Assembly (NCBI RefSeq): GCF_008638345.1
Contig: NZ_VTVA01000002.1
Coordinates: 1 to 64,000, forward strand
Direction: 5' to 3'
DNA: 64,000 nt
DNA from: Pseudomonas saliphila
GTDB taxonomy: Bacteria > Pseudomonadota > Gammaproteobacteria > Pseudomonadales > Pseudomonadaceae
Every line of letters starts with the position of its first letter. The stretch's first letter is position 1. A program made the translations under genes and the position numbers. Positions 17,718 through 27,252 of this stretch are shown here, piece by piece. The notes beneath the pieces were generated by a model. That model saw only the letters and a program-made list of their open reading frames with translations. It ran no database searches and was not told where the DNA came from.

Positions 17718-18524
17718 ATGCGTACCCGTCTGCTTTTGTGTCTGCCGTTTATCTGGCTGGTCGGTTGTGAAACCGTCCAGACCACTCAGGGTGGGACCGT
17801 TGGCGTCAATCGTGAACAGCGCATGATCAGCGCTCTGCCTGCCGAGCAGGTCGACCAGATGGCGGCCAAGGCCTATAGCGAGCTGCTCGCCGAAGCCAAG
17901 TCCAAAGGTGTGCTGAACACCGACACGGCGATGCTCAAGCGGCTGCGCGGCATCTCCAATAAGCTCGTCCCCCAGGTTTCGCATTTCCGTCAGGACGCTC
18001 GCAGCTGGAACTGGGAAGTCAACCTGATCAAAGATGACCAGCTCAATGCCAGTTGCATGCCGGGCGGCAAGATCATCTTCTTCACCGGAATCGTCGATAA
18101 GCTCAAGCTGACTGATGACGAAATCGCCCAGATCATGGGCCACGAGATTGCCCATGCTCTGCGCGAACATGGCCGCGAAGCCATTTCCCGCGCTTACATC
18201 GGCCAGACTGGCACGCAGCTGGTCGGCGCCCTGCTCGGTCTCGGCGAAGTCAGTCGACAGGCTGCCGATGCGGCCGTGCAATATGGTCTGATGTTGCCCA
18301 ACAGTCGCTCCAACGAAACCGAAGCCGACCTGATTGGTCTGGAGCTGGCGGCCCGCGCCGGCTACAAGCCGGAAGCGGCGGTCACGCTGTGGCAGAAAAT
18401 GGGTTCTGCCTCGCAGGGCGCTCCGCCGGAATTTCTCAGCACGCACCCCAGCTCCGGCGGCCGGATAGAGAACCTGCGTAACGCCATTCCACGCGTTCAA
18501 CCGTTATACGAAGCGGCGCGCTGA
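17718..18524 (+). CDS. M48-family metalloprotease lipoprotein
   Basis: 268 residues from the ATG at 17718, preceded by AAGGAA at 7 bases. Signal with lipobox LVGC gives lipidated Cys17. Zinc site HEIAH is at residues 142-146 and the third ligand is the Glu of NETEADLIG about 60 residues later. A C-terminal STHPSSGGRIENL is typical of Oma1/LoiP/BepA-type proteases that act on outer-membrane proteins. The membrane and exact substrate are inferred. Followed by a strong hairpin. Confidence 0.88.
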   Translation: MRTRLLLCLPFIWLVGCETVQTTQGGTVGVNREQRMISALPAEQVDQMAAKAYSELLAEAKSKGVLNTDTAMLKRLRGISNKLVPQVSHFRQDARSWNWEVNLIKDDQLNASCMPGGKIIFFTGIVDKLKLTDDEIAQIMGHEIAHALREHGREAISRAYIGQTGTQLVGALLGLGEVSRQAADAAVQYGLMLPNSRSNETEADLIGLELAARAGYKPEAAVTLWQKMGSASQGAPPEFLSTHPSSGGRIENLRNAIPRVQPLYEAAR

Positions 18525-18531
18525 GCGCAAC

Positions 18532-18557
18532 CGGCCACGCATTCCTGCGTGGCCGGG
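18532..18557 (+). terminator. Hairpin after the M48 protease gene
   Basis: A perfect 10-bp stem (CCGGCCACGC / GCGTGGCCGG) with a 6-base loop begins 8 bases past the stop codon. No long T-run follows, so termination may be imperfect. Confidence 0.55.
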
Positions 18558-18752
18558 CCTGCTGTTGCACCGTCAAACCCCGCACGGCCGGCAGCGCCTG
18601 ACTAGCTGACGCAGTCCCCTGCCCGCGCACCGTAACATCGTTTACCCGGCACTTTTCCATTTCTTCGGCTTCGTATATGTTACGCCGCGCTGGCGCTCGC
18701 CATATTTGACGTTTTGTCTCTGGGCGCCTCCCTTCTATCGGAGCATTACCGG

Positions 18753-20066
18753 ATGAAAAGAACCCTGATCGCCAGTGCCGTCGCTGCTGGCCTGTTCACC
18801 CTGCCTGGGCTGTCGATTGCCAATAGCTTTGTTGCAGACAGCAAGATTGACCTCTCCTTGCGCAACTTCTTTATCAACCAGGACCAGCGCAGCGGCAATC
18901 CCGGATATTCCAAAGCAGAAGAATGGGGACAGGGTTTTCTGCTCGACGCGCGCTCCGGTTATACCCCAGGCGTGGTCGGTTTCGGTGTCGACCTGCTGGG
19001 TCAGCTGGGTGTGCGACTGGACGGTGGCGGACGTAGCGGCAAGACCGGCATTTCGCGCAATCCCGGCATCATGTTCCCGCTGGATGACGATCAGGCTGCC
19101 AGCAATTTCAGCCGCCTCGATGTTGCCGCCAAGGCGCGGATATCCGAAACCGAACTCAAGCTTGGCGTGCTCCAACCCAGCCTGCCGGTGCTCACCCCCA
19201 ATGACGGTCGGCTGCTACCGCAGACCTTTCGTGGCGCTCATCTGACCTCAGACGAGGTCAGCGGCCTTATCCTGCATCTGGGCGAGATCGCCCGGGCCAG
19301 CGGGCGCGCGTCAACCGACTACGAACACCTGCGTATCAATGGTGGTTCTGAGCGGGTAAACCAGTTTCGCTTCGCCGGCGCCGAGTACGTGTTCGCCGAG
19401 AACCTTACCAGCAGCTATTTCTTCGCCGAGCTGGAGGATTACTATCGCCAGCACTTTCTGGGCGCCGAGCACACCGTTGAGCTCGGTATCGGCAAACTGG
19501 TGACTGACCTACGTTACTTCAACAGTAGCTCGGTGGGGGCCAACGATGACCGGGTCGGCGGTTACGCCTCGCGCGGCTACTTCGATGGCGGTGCTACTTC
19601 AGGGCGTGTAGACAACCAGGCCCGCAGTGCCCTGTTTACCTACAGTGTCGAGGGCCACGCGCTCGGCCTGGGCTACCAGCACCTCAGCGGCGACAGCGAC
19701 TTCCCCTTCATCAACAATGGCGATGGCTCCACGGCTTATCTGATCACCGATTCGCAAATCGGCAAATTCCTGCGCGCCGGGGAAAAGACCTGGGTAGCCA
19801 AGTACAGCTATGACTTCGGCCAGGTCGGCGTACCGGGCTTGAAGGCGTCTGGCGCTTACCTGCGCGGCAGCGATATAGACGCAGCCGAGCGTGGCGCTGA
19901 CCAGGAATGGGAGCGCGACTTACGCCTGGACTACAAGGTACAGAGCGGCGCATTCAAGAACGTCGGCGTTTCGCTGCGCCATGCCAGCCTGCGCAGCAAG
20001 GTCAGCAACCAGCGTGATGTAGACGAGGCCCGTGTCATCCTCAGCTATACCATTGCGCTAAAATAA
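18753..20066 (+). CDS. OprD-family outer-membrane porin
   Basis: 437 residues from the ATG at 18753, with signal peptide (MKRTLIASAVAAGLFTLPGL, cleavage near SIA-NS). Blocks typical of OprD porins are present: SKIDLSLRNFF, WGQGFLLDARSGYTPGVVGFGVD, LKLGVLQPSLPVL, LLPQTFRGAHL, and GEKTWVAKYSYDFGQVGVPGL near the C-terminus. It should form an 18-strand barrel for small anionic or amino-acid-like substrates; the substrate cannot be told. Monocistronic, with paired REP-like hairpins after the stop. Confidence 0.9.
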   Translation: MKRTLIASAVAAGLFTLPGLSIANSFVADSKIDLSLRNFFINQDQRSGNPGYSKAEEWGQGFLLDARSGYTPGVVGFGVDLLGQLGVRLDGGGRSGKTGISRNPGIMFPLDDDQAASNFSRLDVAAKARISETELKLGVLQPSLPVLTPNDGRLLPQTFRGAHLTSDEVSGLILHLGEIARASGRASTDYEHLRINGGSERVNQFRFAGAEYVFAENLTSSYFFAELEDYYRQHFLGAEHTVELGIGKLVTDLRYFNSSSVGANDDRVGGYASRGYFDGGATSGRVDNQARSALFTYSVEGHALGLGYQHLSGDSDFPFINNGDGSTAYLITDSQIGKFLRAGEKTWVAKYSYDFGQVGVPGLKASGAYLRGSDIDAAERGADQEWERDLRLDYKVQSGAFKNVGVSLRHASLRSKVSNQRDVDEARVILSYTIALK

Positions 20067-20092
20067 CTCGTCGGAACGCACTGGGCATGGCG

Positions 20093-20156
20093 GGCCGGGT
20101 TCCATCCCGGCCATTGCGCCCGCCGGCGGTGCCGCTGGTCGAGATGGAACTCGACC
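20093..20156. repeat. Inverted pair of REP-like hairpins (REPIN-like)
   Basis: Hairpin 1 (20093-20112) has stem GGCCGGG/CCCGGCC and loop TTCCAT. Hairpin 2 (20137-20156) has stem GGTCGAG/CTCGACC and loop ATGGAA. The loops are exact reverse complements, and the stems differ at two positions each changed on both sides. So they are two copies of one element in opposite orientation. The rest of the 305-base gap up to 20371 holds no gene. Confidence 0.6.
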
Positions 20157-20371
20157 TTCCATGATCCGGCGTAAATTTAAGCGCGGCACCGCCCTAGCTA
20201 CGCGCCGGCAATCATCGTTTTTTTGACCGATAAAACAGCGCCCCGATCGACGCCCGAGCGGTTACCATACCGCCTCGGCATTCTTGCCTCTCCGCCACCC
20301 GCTAAGCAGCACCTAGCCGACGCTTTTCCGGACTCACGCGGATATTCACACAACCCAGGGAGCTGGTTCCG

Positions 20372-23300
20372 ATGAGCGGGCTTAAAAGCATTATTCTTCA
20401 CCATTCGTACTTTCGTGGCCTGCGCGTGCGCATCGAATGCGACGGACATACCAATCTGCAGGGCACCAACGGCGCCGGCAAGACCTCCGCACTGCGGTTA
20501 ATTCCGATGTTCTATGGCTACGAGCCGAACCGGCTGGTCGACAAGGTTGCCGGCAAGGACAGCTTCGTCAATTACTACCTGCCCAACCGCCAGTCCATGC
20601 TGGTATTCGAATACACACGGGCCGATGACGAGCGCTGCTGCGCGGTCATGTATCGCAAGGAAGGCGACGCCGGCTTCGCCTACCGCTTCGTCAAGGCGGC
20701 GGCCGATGACAGCGTTTTTCATGCTGACATGGAGACACTGTTCGCACGCGGCGAGGATGCCGGCAGCATCCTGCGCCACCATGTGCCAGGCCTGGATATC
20801 CGCGTCAGCCCCGAGATCAACCGCATCGTCGACTTCCGCTCGATCATCCAGAACGACCCTACCGGCGGAGGCCGCCGGGTTCAGGGTGCCCGCTCACGAA
20901 TTGACGTGCGCACCCTCGCCGGCCAGTTCGGCCTCGGCTCGATACGCACGCGCATGCAGCACATCGACGCTCTGACCACCGTCTCCATCAAGAAAGACCA
21001 GATGATGGCGCGGCTCAAGGAGATGATTGTCGACTCCCTGCTCAGTGACGTGGTCAACCTCGGTGCACCGCCCAGCCACATCAAGAACGAAGGCCTGTGG
21101 AGTGATCTGAAAAGCCTGACCGAATTTGGCGCCCACGAGACAACCGTCAAGCAGGCGCTCACCGATTTCGAATCGGTCAAGGAGAACCGGCTGGCACTGG
21201 ATGGCTGTCGCCGTGCGCTGTCGAATCTGCAGGCGCTGGGCACAGATCAGACCGCCCTGCTCGCGCGTCAGGTCGCGGGCATCAATCTCGATGTCGACGC
21301 GCTATCGACTGAGCTGGCGAGCAAACGCGAGGCGCTGGATGAACAGATCAGCCAGCAGCGGGCGGAGGTCAAAACCTACCGCGAGCGTGTGCAGAGCCTC
21401 GAACAGGAGCGCGACAGCTGGGAAAACGAACGCAACATTCGCCACTGGGAAGCCGAGCTGGCGAATCTGCCCATGGTGCGCTCCGATCTGGAGGCTGCCA
21501 GCGCTCGCCTGAAGGTGCTCAAGGCTGAAAGTGAAAACATCGCGCATGAGGCCGATCTGCGCAAAGCGGCGATCAACCAGCAACTCGAGCAGGATCTGGC
21601 CGCACTGGAAACCCGCAAGCATCAGGCTCAGGAGGCGCGCGATGCCCTGCGCAGCCAGCACCAGCAGGCAGTAGAGGCGCTGGAGCAGAGCCGCGAGCAG
21701 GAACTGGAATCGCTCGACGAACAGATCAAGCAAGTGCGCCTTGAATGCGAAGCACAGCTGGAGGACGCCCGCGAACAGGAACGCCAGGCCCGCGAGCCCA
21801 GCCCAGCAGAGCTTGACCAGCGCCGCAGCGCCACCGATGCGGTTGCCCTGGCGCGGGAACAGCGCGAACAGACAGAGCAGGATCTGGAGCGGGCGCGCAA
21901 CCAGCGCGAGCAGACAGACAATGCCGCACGCAGCGCCGAGCAGCTCTACGAAGGCGCCCGGAGGGAGGTGCAGCAAACCAAAGGCCGTCGTGACGAGGTT
22001 CAGGCGCTGCTGTATCCAGCAGACGGCACGCTGCTGGCTTATCTGCGCGCCAGCGGCCTACCCTGGCACGAGAACCTTGGCAAAGCCATCAACCCCGCCC
22101 TGCTGACACGCACTGATCTTGCGCCGACATTGACCGGAACCAGCGAAGACGAATTCTATGGCATCAGTCTCGACCTCGCCGCGATCCCGCTGCCTGCCGC
22201 CGCCGAGAGCGAAGCAGTGCTGCAACAGCAACTCAGCCGCGCCGAGCAGGCACTGCAGCTGGCCAATCAGGAGCTAGGCCGCTGCGAAGATACGTGGCAA
22301 AGCGCGCAGCAGGACCACGGCCAGGCGAAGGAAGCCTTCTCCCGTGCCAAGCAGGCTTATGCCAACGCTGGCGAGCGCTACGCCCAGGCCGAACAAGGCG
22401 CCGAGCTTATCCACCGCGAAGTGAACGACGCCATTGCCGCACGGGTAGAGCAAGCTGGCGCATGCCTGCGTGACCTGATGCTGCAGACGCAAAACCGGAT
22501 CGAGCAGGAACAGCAACGGCGCAACCAGTTAAAGACGCAGTTCGCCGAGCGACGCGAGGCACTCAAGCGTTCGCATGATGAACAACTGGATTCGGCTAAA
22601 ACGGCACTGACAGCGATTCATCAGGCCGTTGAACAGCGCCGCGCGGCGGCCGCGTAGGACCTGTCCGCCATCGATCAGGCGCGGGACGAGCGGCTACGCG
22701 GTGCCGGAGTGGACGTCGCCTCCATCCACGAAACCGAGCAGCGGGCAAAAGCGCTGCATGCGCGTATCGAGCAGATCCAGTCCATGGAGGAGCCAGTACG
22801 CGAATACCGGTATTGGCTCACGCACCACTGGGCTAACGTCGACGCGCTGAAAGAATCGCTTTACCAGGCGCAGAACGCGCTGACCGAAGTCGAGCGCCAG
22901 GCCAAGGATTGCAAGACCAGCTACGGCGCACGCATCACCACGCTGAAGGATCAGGCCAAGCAGCTCGGCGCCGACCTCAAGCGCCTCGAAGAACAAATGC
23001 ACAGCTGGGAGCAACTGGCACGCAGCGCCAGCGAACTCAGCGACAGCATCCCGGTATCGGCCGAGGATACCGCCAACCATCAGTCCGGCGCGACGGAACA
23101 TGCCGAGTCACTGCAGGCCGCGGCACTGGTGATCGGCGAATTGCAGCGGTTGATCAAGGCTACCGCCGCCACCAAAGCCACGCTGATTGCCGCCTTCAAC
23201 CTCTGCGCACTGGCACTCAATCAGCACCCTGATTCACAGGTCTACCAGAAGTGGCAGCACCTGCATAACGCCCGCCTGCAAACCTCCCTGCACACCGAGG

Positions 23301-24148
23301 GCTCGGAGGCCTTTCGCATCGAGTCCATGGCCGACCTGCGCCGGATCGTCGAGCATGACCTGCCCGAGATTCGCAAGGCCCTGATCGAAAACGTGAAGAG
23401 CGCCGGCGGCGCCATGGCGCGCTACTACGAGGAACTGAAAGACATCGACCTGCGGGTGAGTCAGGTGTCGCGCACGCTGGAAACGCGGATCAACACCGAG
23501 CACGAGTTCGAAGCCATCTCGGATATCCGTATCCGCCTGCTGTCGCGCATCACCCAGTTCGATTTCTGGCCACAGCTCAAGGCCTTCGCCCGCGACTGGC
23601 ATGAATGGGAGCTGACGCGGCACCATGATCTGCCCTCGGAAACGCTGCGCATCGGGCTCAGCTCGCTGGACAAGATGTTCCGCAGTGCCCGCATGACTAC
23701 CAGCGATCTCGGCTCGCTGGTCGAGCTGGAAATCCAGTTCACCGAGAATGGTCGTACCGTGCCGATCCGCAACGATAACGACCTGCGCAATTCCAGCAGC
23801 ACCGGGCTGTCGAGCATTGCCGTGGTGGTGATATTCGGTGGCCTGTCGCGCTTCCTGTGTCCGGATGAAAGCGTGACCATCACCTGGCCGATCGACGAGC
23901 TGGGCGAGCTGCATCCCAGCAATATCGACAAGCTGTTTCGCATGATGGACCACAAGAATATCGTGCTGCTGTGCGCGCAGCCCACCGCATCCCATGAATT
24001 CCTGCGGCGCTATAAACACCGCCTGCTGTTGAGCAAGGACCACGGCGTACGCGACTTCGTTGCCGCCAGCCAGGCGTCAGGCAACAATCCTTTGGCGCAG
24101 CTGCTTTCCGGCAGCGCCTCGCGGATCACTGAAGGAGACAAGGCATGA
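20372..24148 (+). pseudogene. SMC/MksB-like (DUF3584-type) condensin ATPase with one in-frame amber codon
   Basis: The frame covers 1258 codons but has a TAG at 22655-22657 (codon 762); the same frame continues to 24148 without another defect. N-half: Walker A GTNGAGKT at residues 31-38, long coiled coil (about 300-540), globular hinge-like part (about 550-620), second coiled coil. C-half: ABC signature region (SSTGLSSIAVVVIF) and Walker B region (VTITWPIDELGEL). Both halves are needed for an SMC ATPase. The stop lies in the second coiled-coil arm. A GTG at 22709 could restart the C-half. A real nonsense mutation, read-through or a base error are all possible. Confidence 0.8.
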
Positions 24149-24786
24149 GCAACGCCACCTTCCGCCACGTTATCGAAAAACTGCTGCAGGGGGAGTTGCT
24201 CTGCGAAGTCAGCGACGAGCCGGGTTACCTGTATCTGCAGCTGGAAGACAATCTGGACCGGGTCAACCAGCACCTGGCGGTACTCGGTCGCGGCGTCGCC
24301 TTGACCAGCGACATGACCGGCTATTACTGCGTCTACCTGGATGTCGAGGACAAGGGCGTACGCAACCGGCTTAACCATCAGTTTTACGCGCTGGCAACCA
24401 AGTGGGAGGCCCTGCTGATGTGGCTGCGCCTGACCCGCCAGTTGTCGCCGGAGGCGCATCCGTTAAGCGCGCGTGACATCCTCAAGGAAAGCGAGTTACT
24501 GGGTGCTATCGAAAGCTCCTCGGCTCTGCAGGCCGAGCTTGAAAGTATCGCCCAGCGCTTTCAGATTCGCGGCAAGGTCGATCCACGGACGCGCCTGAAT
24601 CAGCTGCTGCGCTTTCTCGAAAAGGAAGGGTTTCTGGTCGAGCGCCATCCCTCCGTGTACCAGGCCACTGCGCGCTGGTCGATGCTGCAGGATCAGATGG
24701 AGTTCATTCGTCAGCAGGAAGGCATCCAGCTGGCCGACCGGGAACACGACCAGGCAGCCGCGCAGGAACAGGAGCAGCTGATCTAA
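24145..24786 (+). CDS. MksE-like subunit of the condensin operon
   Basis: 213 residues. Start overlaps the stop of the SMC gene (ATGA). Predicted winged-helix content with LLRFLEKEGFLVERHP (residues ~152-167) resembling an MksE/KITE-type subunit, and an acidic Gln-rich tail. In Mks and Wadjet complexes this subunit binds the kleisin next to the SMC heads. Identity rests on size, position and fold pattern, not on a diagnostic motif. Intact despite the amber codon in the gene before it. Confidence 0.65.
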   Translation: MSNATFRHVIEKLLQGELLCEVSDEPGYLYLQLEDNLDRVNQHLAVLGRGVALTSDMTGYYCVYLDVEDKGVRNRLNHQFYALATKWEALLMWLRLTRQLSPEAHPLSARDILKESELLGAIESSSALQAELESIAQRFQIRGKVDPRTRLNQLLRFLEKEGFLVERHPSVYQATARWSMLQDQMEFIRQQEGIQLADREHDQAAAQEQEQLI

Positions 24787-26048
24787 TGGCCAGGTATGAC
24801 GAAGCCGCCCGCACCATCCGGATACTCGACAAGCACTGCGACCTGCTCAGCCGCGCCTGTATCGAAAACCAAGGGGTTATTGTTGACGAACAGGACGGCG
24901 AGAAAGCCATCGCCGAACTGCAGGCGCACCGGCTGGTCTTCCGCCTGGACGAGCGTGATCACTACGTACAGGTCAACCGGGTGGTGTCGGAGCTATTCCA
25001 TCATGCCACGCAGAACTACCGTCGCCGCCTATCCAGTGGCGCCGTGGATGATCTGTTCGATCAGCTCAAGCACGCCATATCCGGTTACCTGGCCACCGCC
25101 GACCGCGGCTTGCTGCGCGATCAGAAAGTGTACGAGTCCGAGATTCAGGAGATCGTCGCGCACCTGATCGATACGTTGCGCGAGATCACCCAGCGTTTCG
25201 CCGGCTATGTGCGCAACGAGTTCAGCATGGTCAGCGATCTGTCGCAACGCATCCGCGAAAACGAGCGCGCAATCAAGGAAGCATCCCAGCTCAATGACCT
25301 GTTCGCTACCCTGACCCCGGATGTGCTGGCCGAGCTGGCACGTTCGGATCGCCTGCTCTCGCATCTGCTGAAGAAGGTCTTCGGGCGCGCAGTGAGTTCC
25401 TGTGCCGATGAACTCCACGATGCCCTGCACAAGCTGCGGGAGAACCTCACCAAGCTGCAGGACGATCAGCGCTATCGCGAGCACAACGAACTGATCGACA
25501 CGCTGCTGCAACATTATCAGCGTCACCCGGGCTACCAGCCCGGGCTGGAGCAATACCGCAGCATTCCGCGCATTTTCCGCTCCGCCGAACGGCTCGAGCT
25601 GAAGGCGCACCCGCCGATCGACAGTCCCACCGAAGAACGTGCGCTCGGTGACATCGCCCAGCAGGCGCTGGCGCGCATCGCCGCAGACGAGCAGCCCGAC
25701 CGGCAGCGCCAGGATCCGCCTCTGGTGCCGGTGAAAGACTGCCGCGACGGGGTATTTCTGGCAGAACCCGAGCCGGTTGAGCAGGCCCTGCGCCAGATGT
25801 TCGAGATATTGCCGCAACTGGCCGAACAGCAACCAGCCTCCTCCCTCGCCTGCCTGGCGTACCTTGACCTTGAAATCAATCCGGAGCTCTGGCTGGTCTG
25901 CGTTGCCGATCACTATGCCAACAGCGACTACGCCAAGGGCGAACGCCTGGCCATGCGGTTTTGTGAACGACCGCTACCGGGGTACTCCGGTAATTATCTG
26001 GTCGAGGATATCGAGTTTCGTCTGGTGAGGACCGCTGAGTTCGCTTGA
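24786..26048 (+). CDS. MksF-like kleisin subunit of the condensin operon
   Basis: 420 residues. Start overlaps the stop of the MksE-like gene (TAATG). N-terminal helix-rich part has a winged-helix-like segment (IAELQAHRLVFRLDERDHYVQVN shortened here to its ends) and then long helices (RGLLRDQKVYESEIQEIV, LSQRIRENERAIKEA), as in MksF kleisins. The C-terminal domain ends in a beta-rich part (LSCLAY-like, GYSGNYLVEDIEFRLV). No JetD/MksG-type TOPRIM nuclease follows; the next gene is convergent. So a plasmid-cutting Wadjet set is not complete here. Confidence 0.62.
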   Translation: MARYDEAARTIRILDKHCDLLSRACIENQGVIVDEQDGEKAIAELQAHRLVFRLDERDHYVQVNRVVSELFHHATQNYRRRLSSGAVDDLFDQLKHAISGYLATADRGLLRDQKVYESEIQEIVAHLIDTLREITQRFAGYVRNEFSMVSDLSQRIRENERAIKEASQLNDLFATLTPDVLAELARSDRLLSHLLKKVFGRAVSSCADELHDALHKLRENLTKLQDDQRYREHNELIDTLLQHYQRHPGYQPGLEQYRSIPRIFRSAERLELKAHPPIDSPTEERALGDIAQQALARIAADEQPDRQRQDPPLVPVKDCRDGVFLAEPEPVEQALRQMFEILPQLAEQQPASSLACLAYLDLEINPELWLVCVADHYANSDYAKGERLAMRFCERPLPGYSGNYLVEDIEFRLVRTAEFA

Positions 26049-26127
26049 AGTGCCTAAGCCGTGCGGAGAGGCAGGCCGTTTACGCGTTCGCTAAAACACG
26101 CTCACGGCCAGGCATGAAAGCACTTCA
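26046..26127. terminator. Long imperfect palindrome between convergent stop codons
   Basis: TGAAGTGC (26046-26053) pairs with GCACTTCA (26120-26127). Inside, GCCGTG pairs with CACGGC and GCCT with AGGC. Both arms contain the TGA stop codons of the convergent kleisin and methyltransferase genes. Probably a bidirectional terminator. Confidence 0.5.
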
Positions 26128-26943
26128 GATGCGCTGGGCGTTCCAGCCAGCTGTCTCGTTGGCACCTTCCGCAGGGACGATCTGATCCCCCTCCACTCGG
26201 CCGACGAATTGTTGGGCGTCAATCGAGAAGCGGATCTCGTTACCATTCAGCCGCGGCTCGGCAAGCATCATGGGTTCGCCCTCGATCTCGGCACTGCCAA
26301 CCACCCGTTGATAGCTCTGCTCAATCAGTATCAGCGCTTCGGTGCCATCAGCCGTCGTCAATTGCCATTTACCGCCGACGGTAGCCGGCACAGTCCACAT
26401 ATGCACGGTGCCGCCTTCAACCGTATCGGACTGATCCGGCTCCCATTCCCCCAGCTCGAAGCTATGCGTCAGAACCCGCGTGCCGGGGTTCATACTCTTC
26501 AGTATCACCGGTTGCAGCCAGATATTTTTGGCGTTGAGCTGATAGACCGTGAGCACCGAGGCCTCTGATAGATCGGCCTCCAGCAGATCGCCCTGCTCGA
26601 AGCGCACGCGATCTGCCACGCCGGCCCGCTCGGCGTTCTGGCGTGCCTCGGCGATCCGCTCCATATCCAGATCGATACCCAGAGCCGAACCTGCATTCCA
26701 GTTCTTTACGGCAGCAATCGCGATACGCCCATCGCCCGAACCGAGATCGATCAGGTGGTCGTCGGGCTGCAGCTTCGCCATCTCGAGCATCCGCTCTACC
26801 ACGGGATAAGGAATGGGTACGTAGGATACATTGGCTGTGGTCGCTGCCGCTTCATGGCCAATGGACATCAGGGAAGCCAGCGACATCGTCAGGGTGGCGG
26901 TACGGGCACGGTGAATGCCCGCACAGAGAGTAAAGGGAGCCAT
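26125..26943 (-). CDS. Class I SAM-dependent methyltransferase with an N-terminal signal sequence
   Basis: Start chosen at the ATG at 26943, with GGAGG 4 bases before it. The first ~33 residues look like a signal peptide (basic HRAR, then TATLTMSLASLMSIG and an Ala-rich cleavage site). Methyltransferase motif I is LIDLGSGDGRIAIAA, motif post-I GIDLDME, then FEQGDLLEADL and VLTVYQLNAKN. A C-terminal beta domain of about 110 residues has no recognised function. Export of a SAM enzyme is odd because SAM is cytosolic, so the signal may be a membrane anchor facing inward. Upstream 26944-27252 holds only its promoter region. Confidence 0.78.
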   Translation of the reverse strand: MAPFTLCAGIHRARTATLTMSLASLMSIGHEAAATTANVSYVPIPYPVVERMLEMAKLQPDDHLIDLGSGDGRIAIAAVKNWNAGSALGIDLDMERIAEARQNAERAGVADRVRFEQGDLLEADLSEASVLTVYQLNAKNIWLQPVILKSMNPGTRVLTHSFELGEWEPDQSDTVEGGTVHMWTVPATVGGKWQLTTADGTEALILIEQSYQRVVGSAEIEGEPMMLAEPRLNGNEIRFSIDAQQFVGRVEGDQIVPAEGANETAGWNAQRI

Positions 26944-27200
26944 CATTCCTCCAGCAAAACACGTTTGACATAAAAGGAATCCGCAAATGGCGGTAAGGCG
27001 AGTCACCAAGGCGCGGAATGGGCGCGTGCTGCCCAGGCGAAATACCAGCACGACGTGCGTCCCTGCCCTCTCCAGTCAAGTCGCAGGGCGATGTGCTGTC
27101 AACGCAGATGGCGATGTGACAGGTTGAAGCGTGAGCGAGATCTCAATTCAGATAGAAAGGCTTTTAGAACAGGCATTTCAGAGCCTCTAACCTCCGCGCG

Positions 27201-27218
27201 AAGGGAACTCGATCCCTT
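27201..27218 (-). other. Small hairpin downstream of the amidotransferase gene
   Basis: AAGGGA and TCCCTT form a 6-bp stem with a 6-base loop in the 309-base gap between the methyltransferase start and the amidotransferase stop. Weak terminator candidate. Nothing else is seen in the gap. Confidence 0.3.
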
Positions 27219-27252
27219 GAGCATAAGTCTGATGCACCTTGAGCAGGGCGTA

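Noticed and set aside
26049-27252. JetD/MksG-type nuclease completing a Wadjet system
   Set aside because: The only gene after the kleisin is a convergent methyltransferase with a clear SAM motif; no TOPRIM motif is seen.
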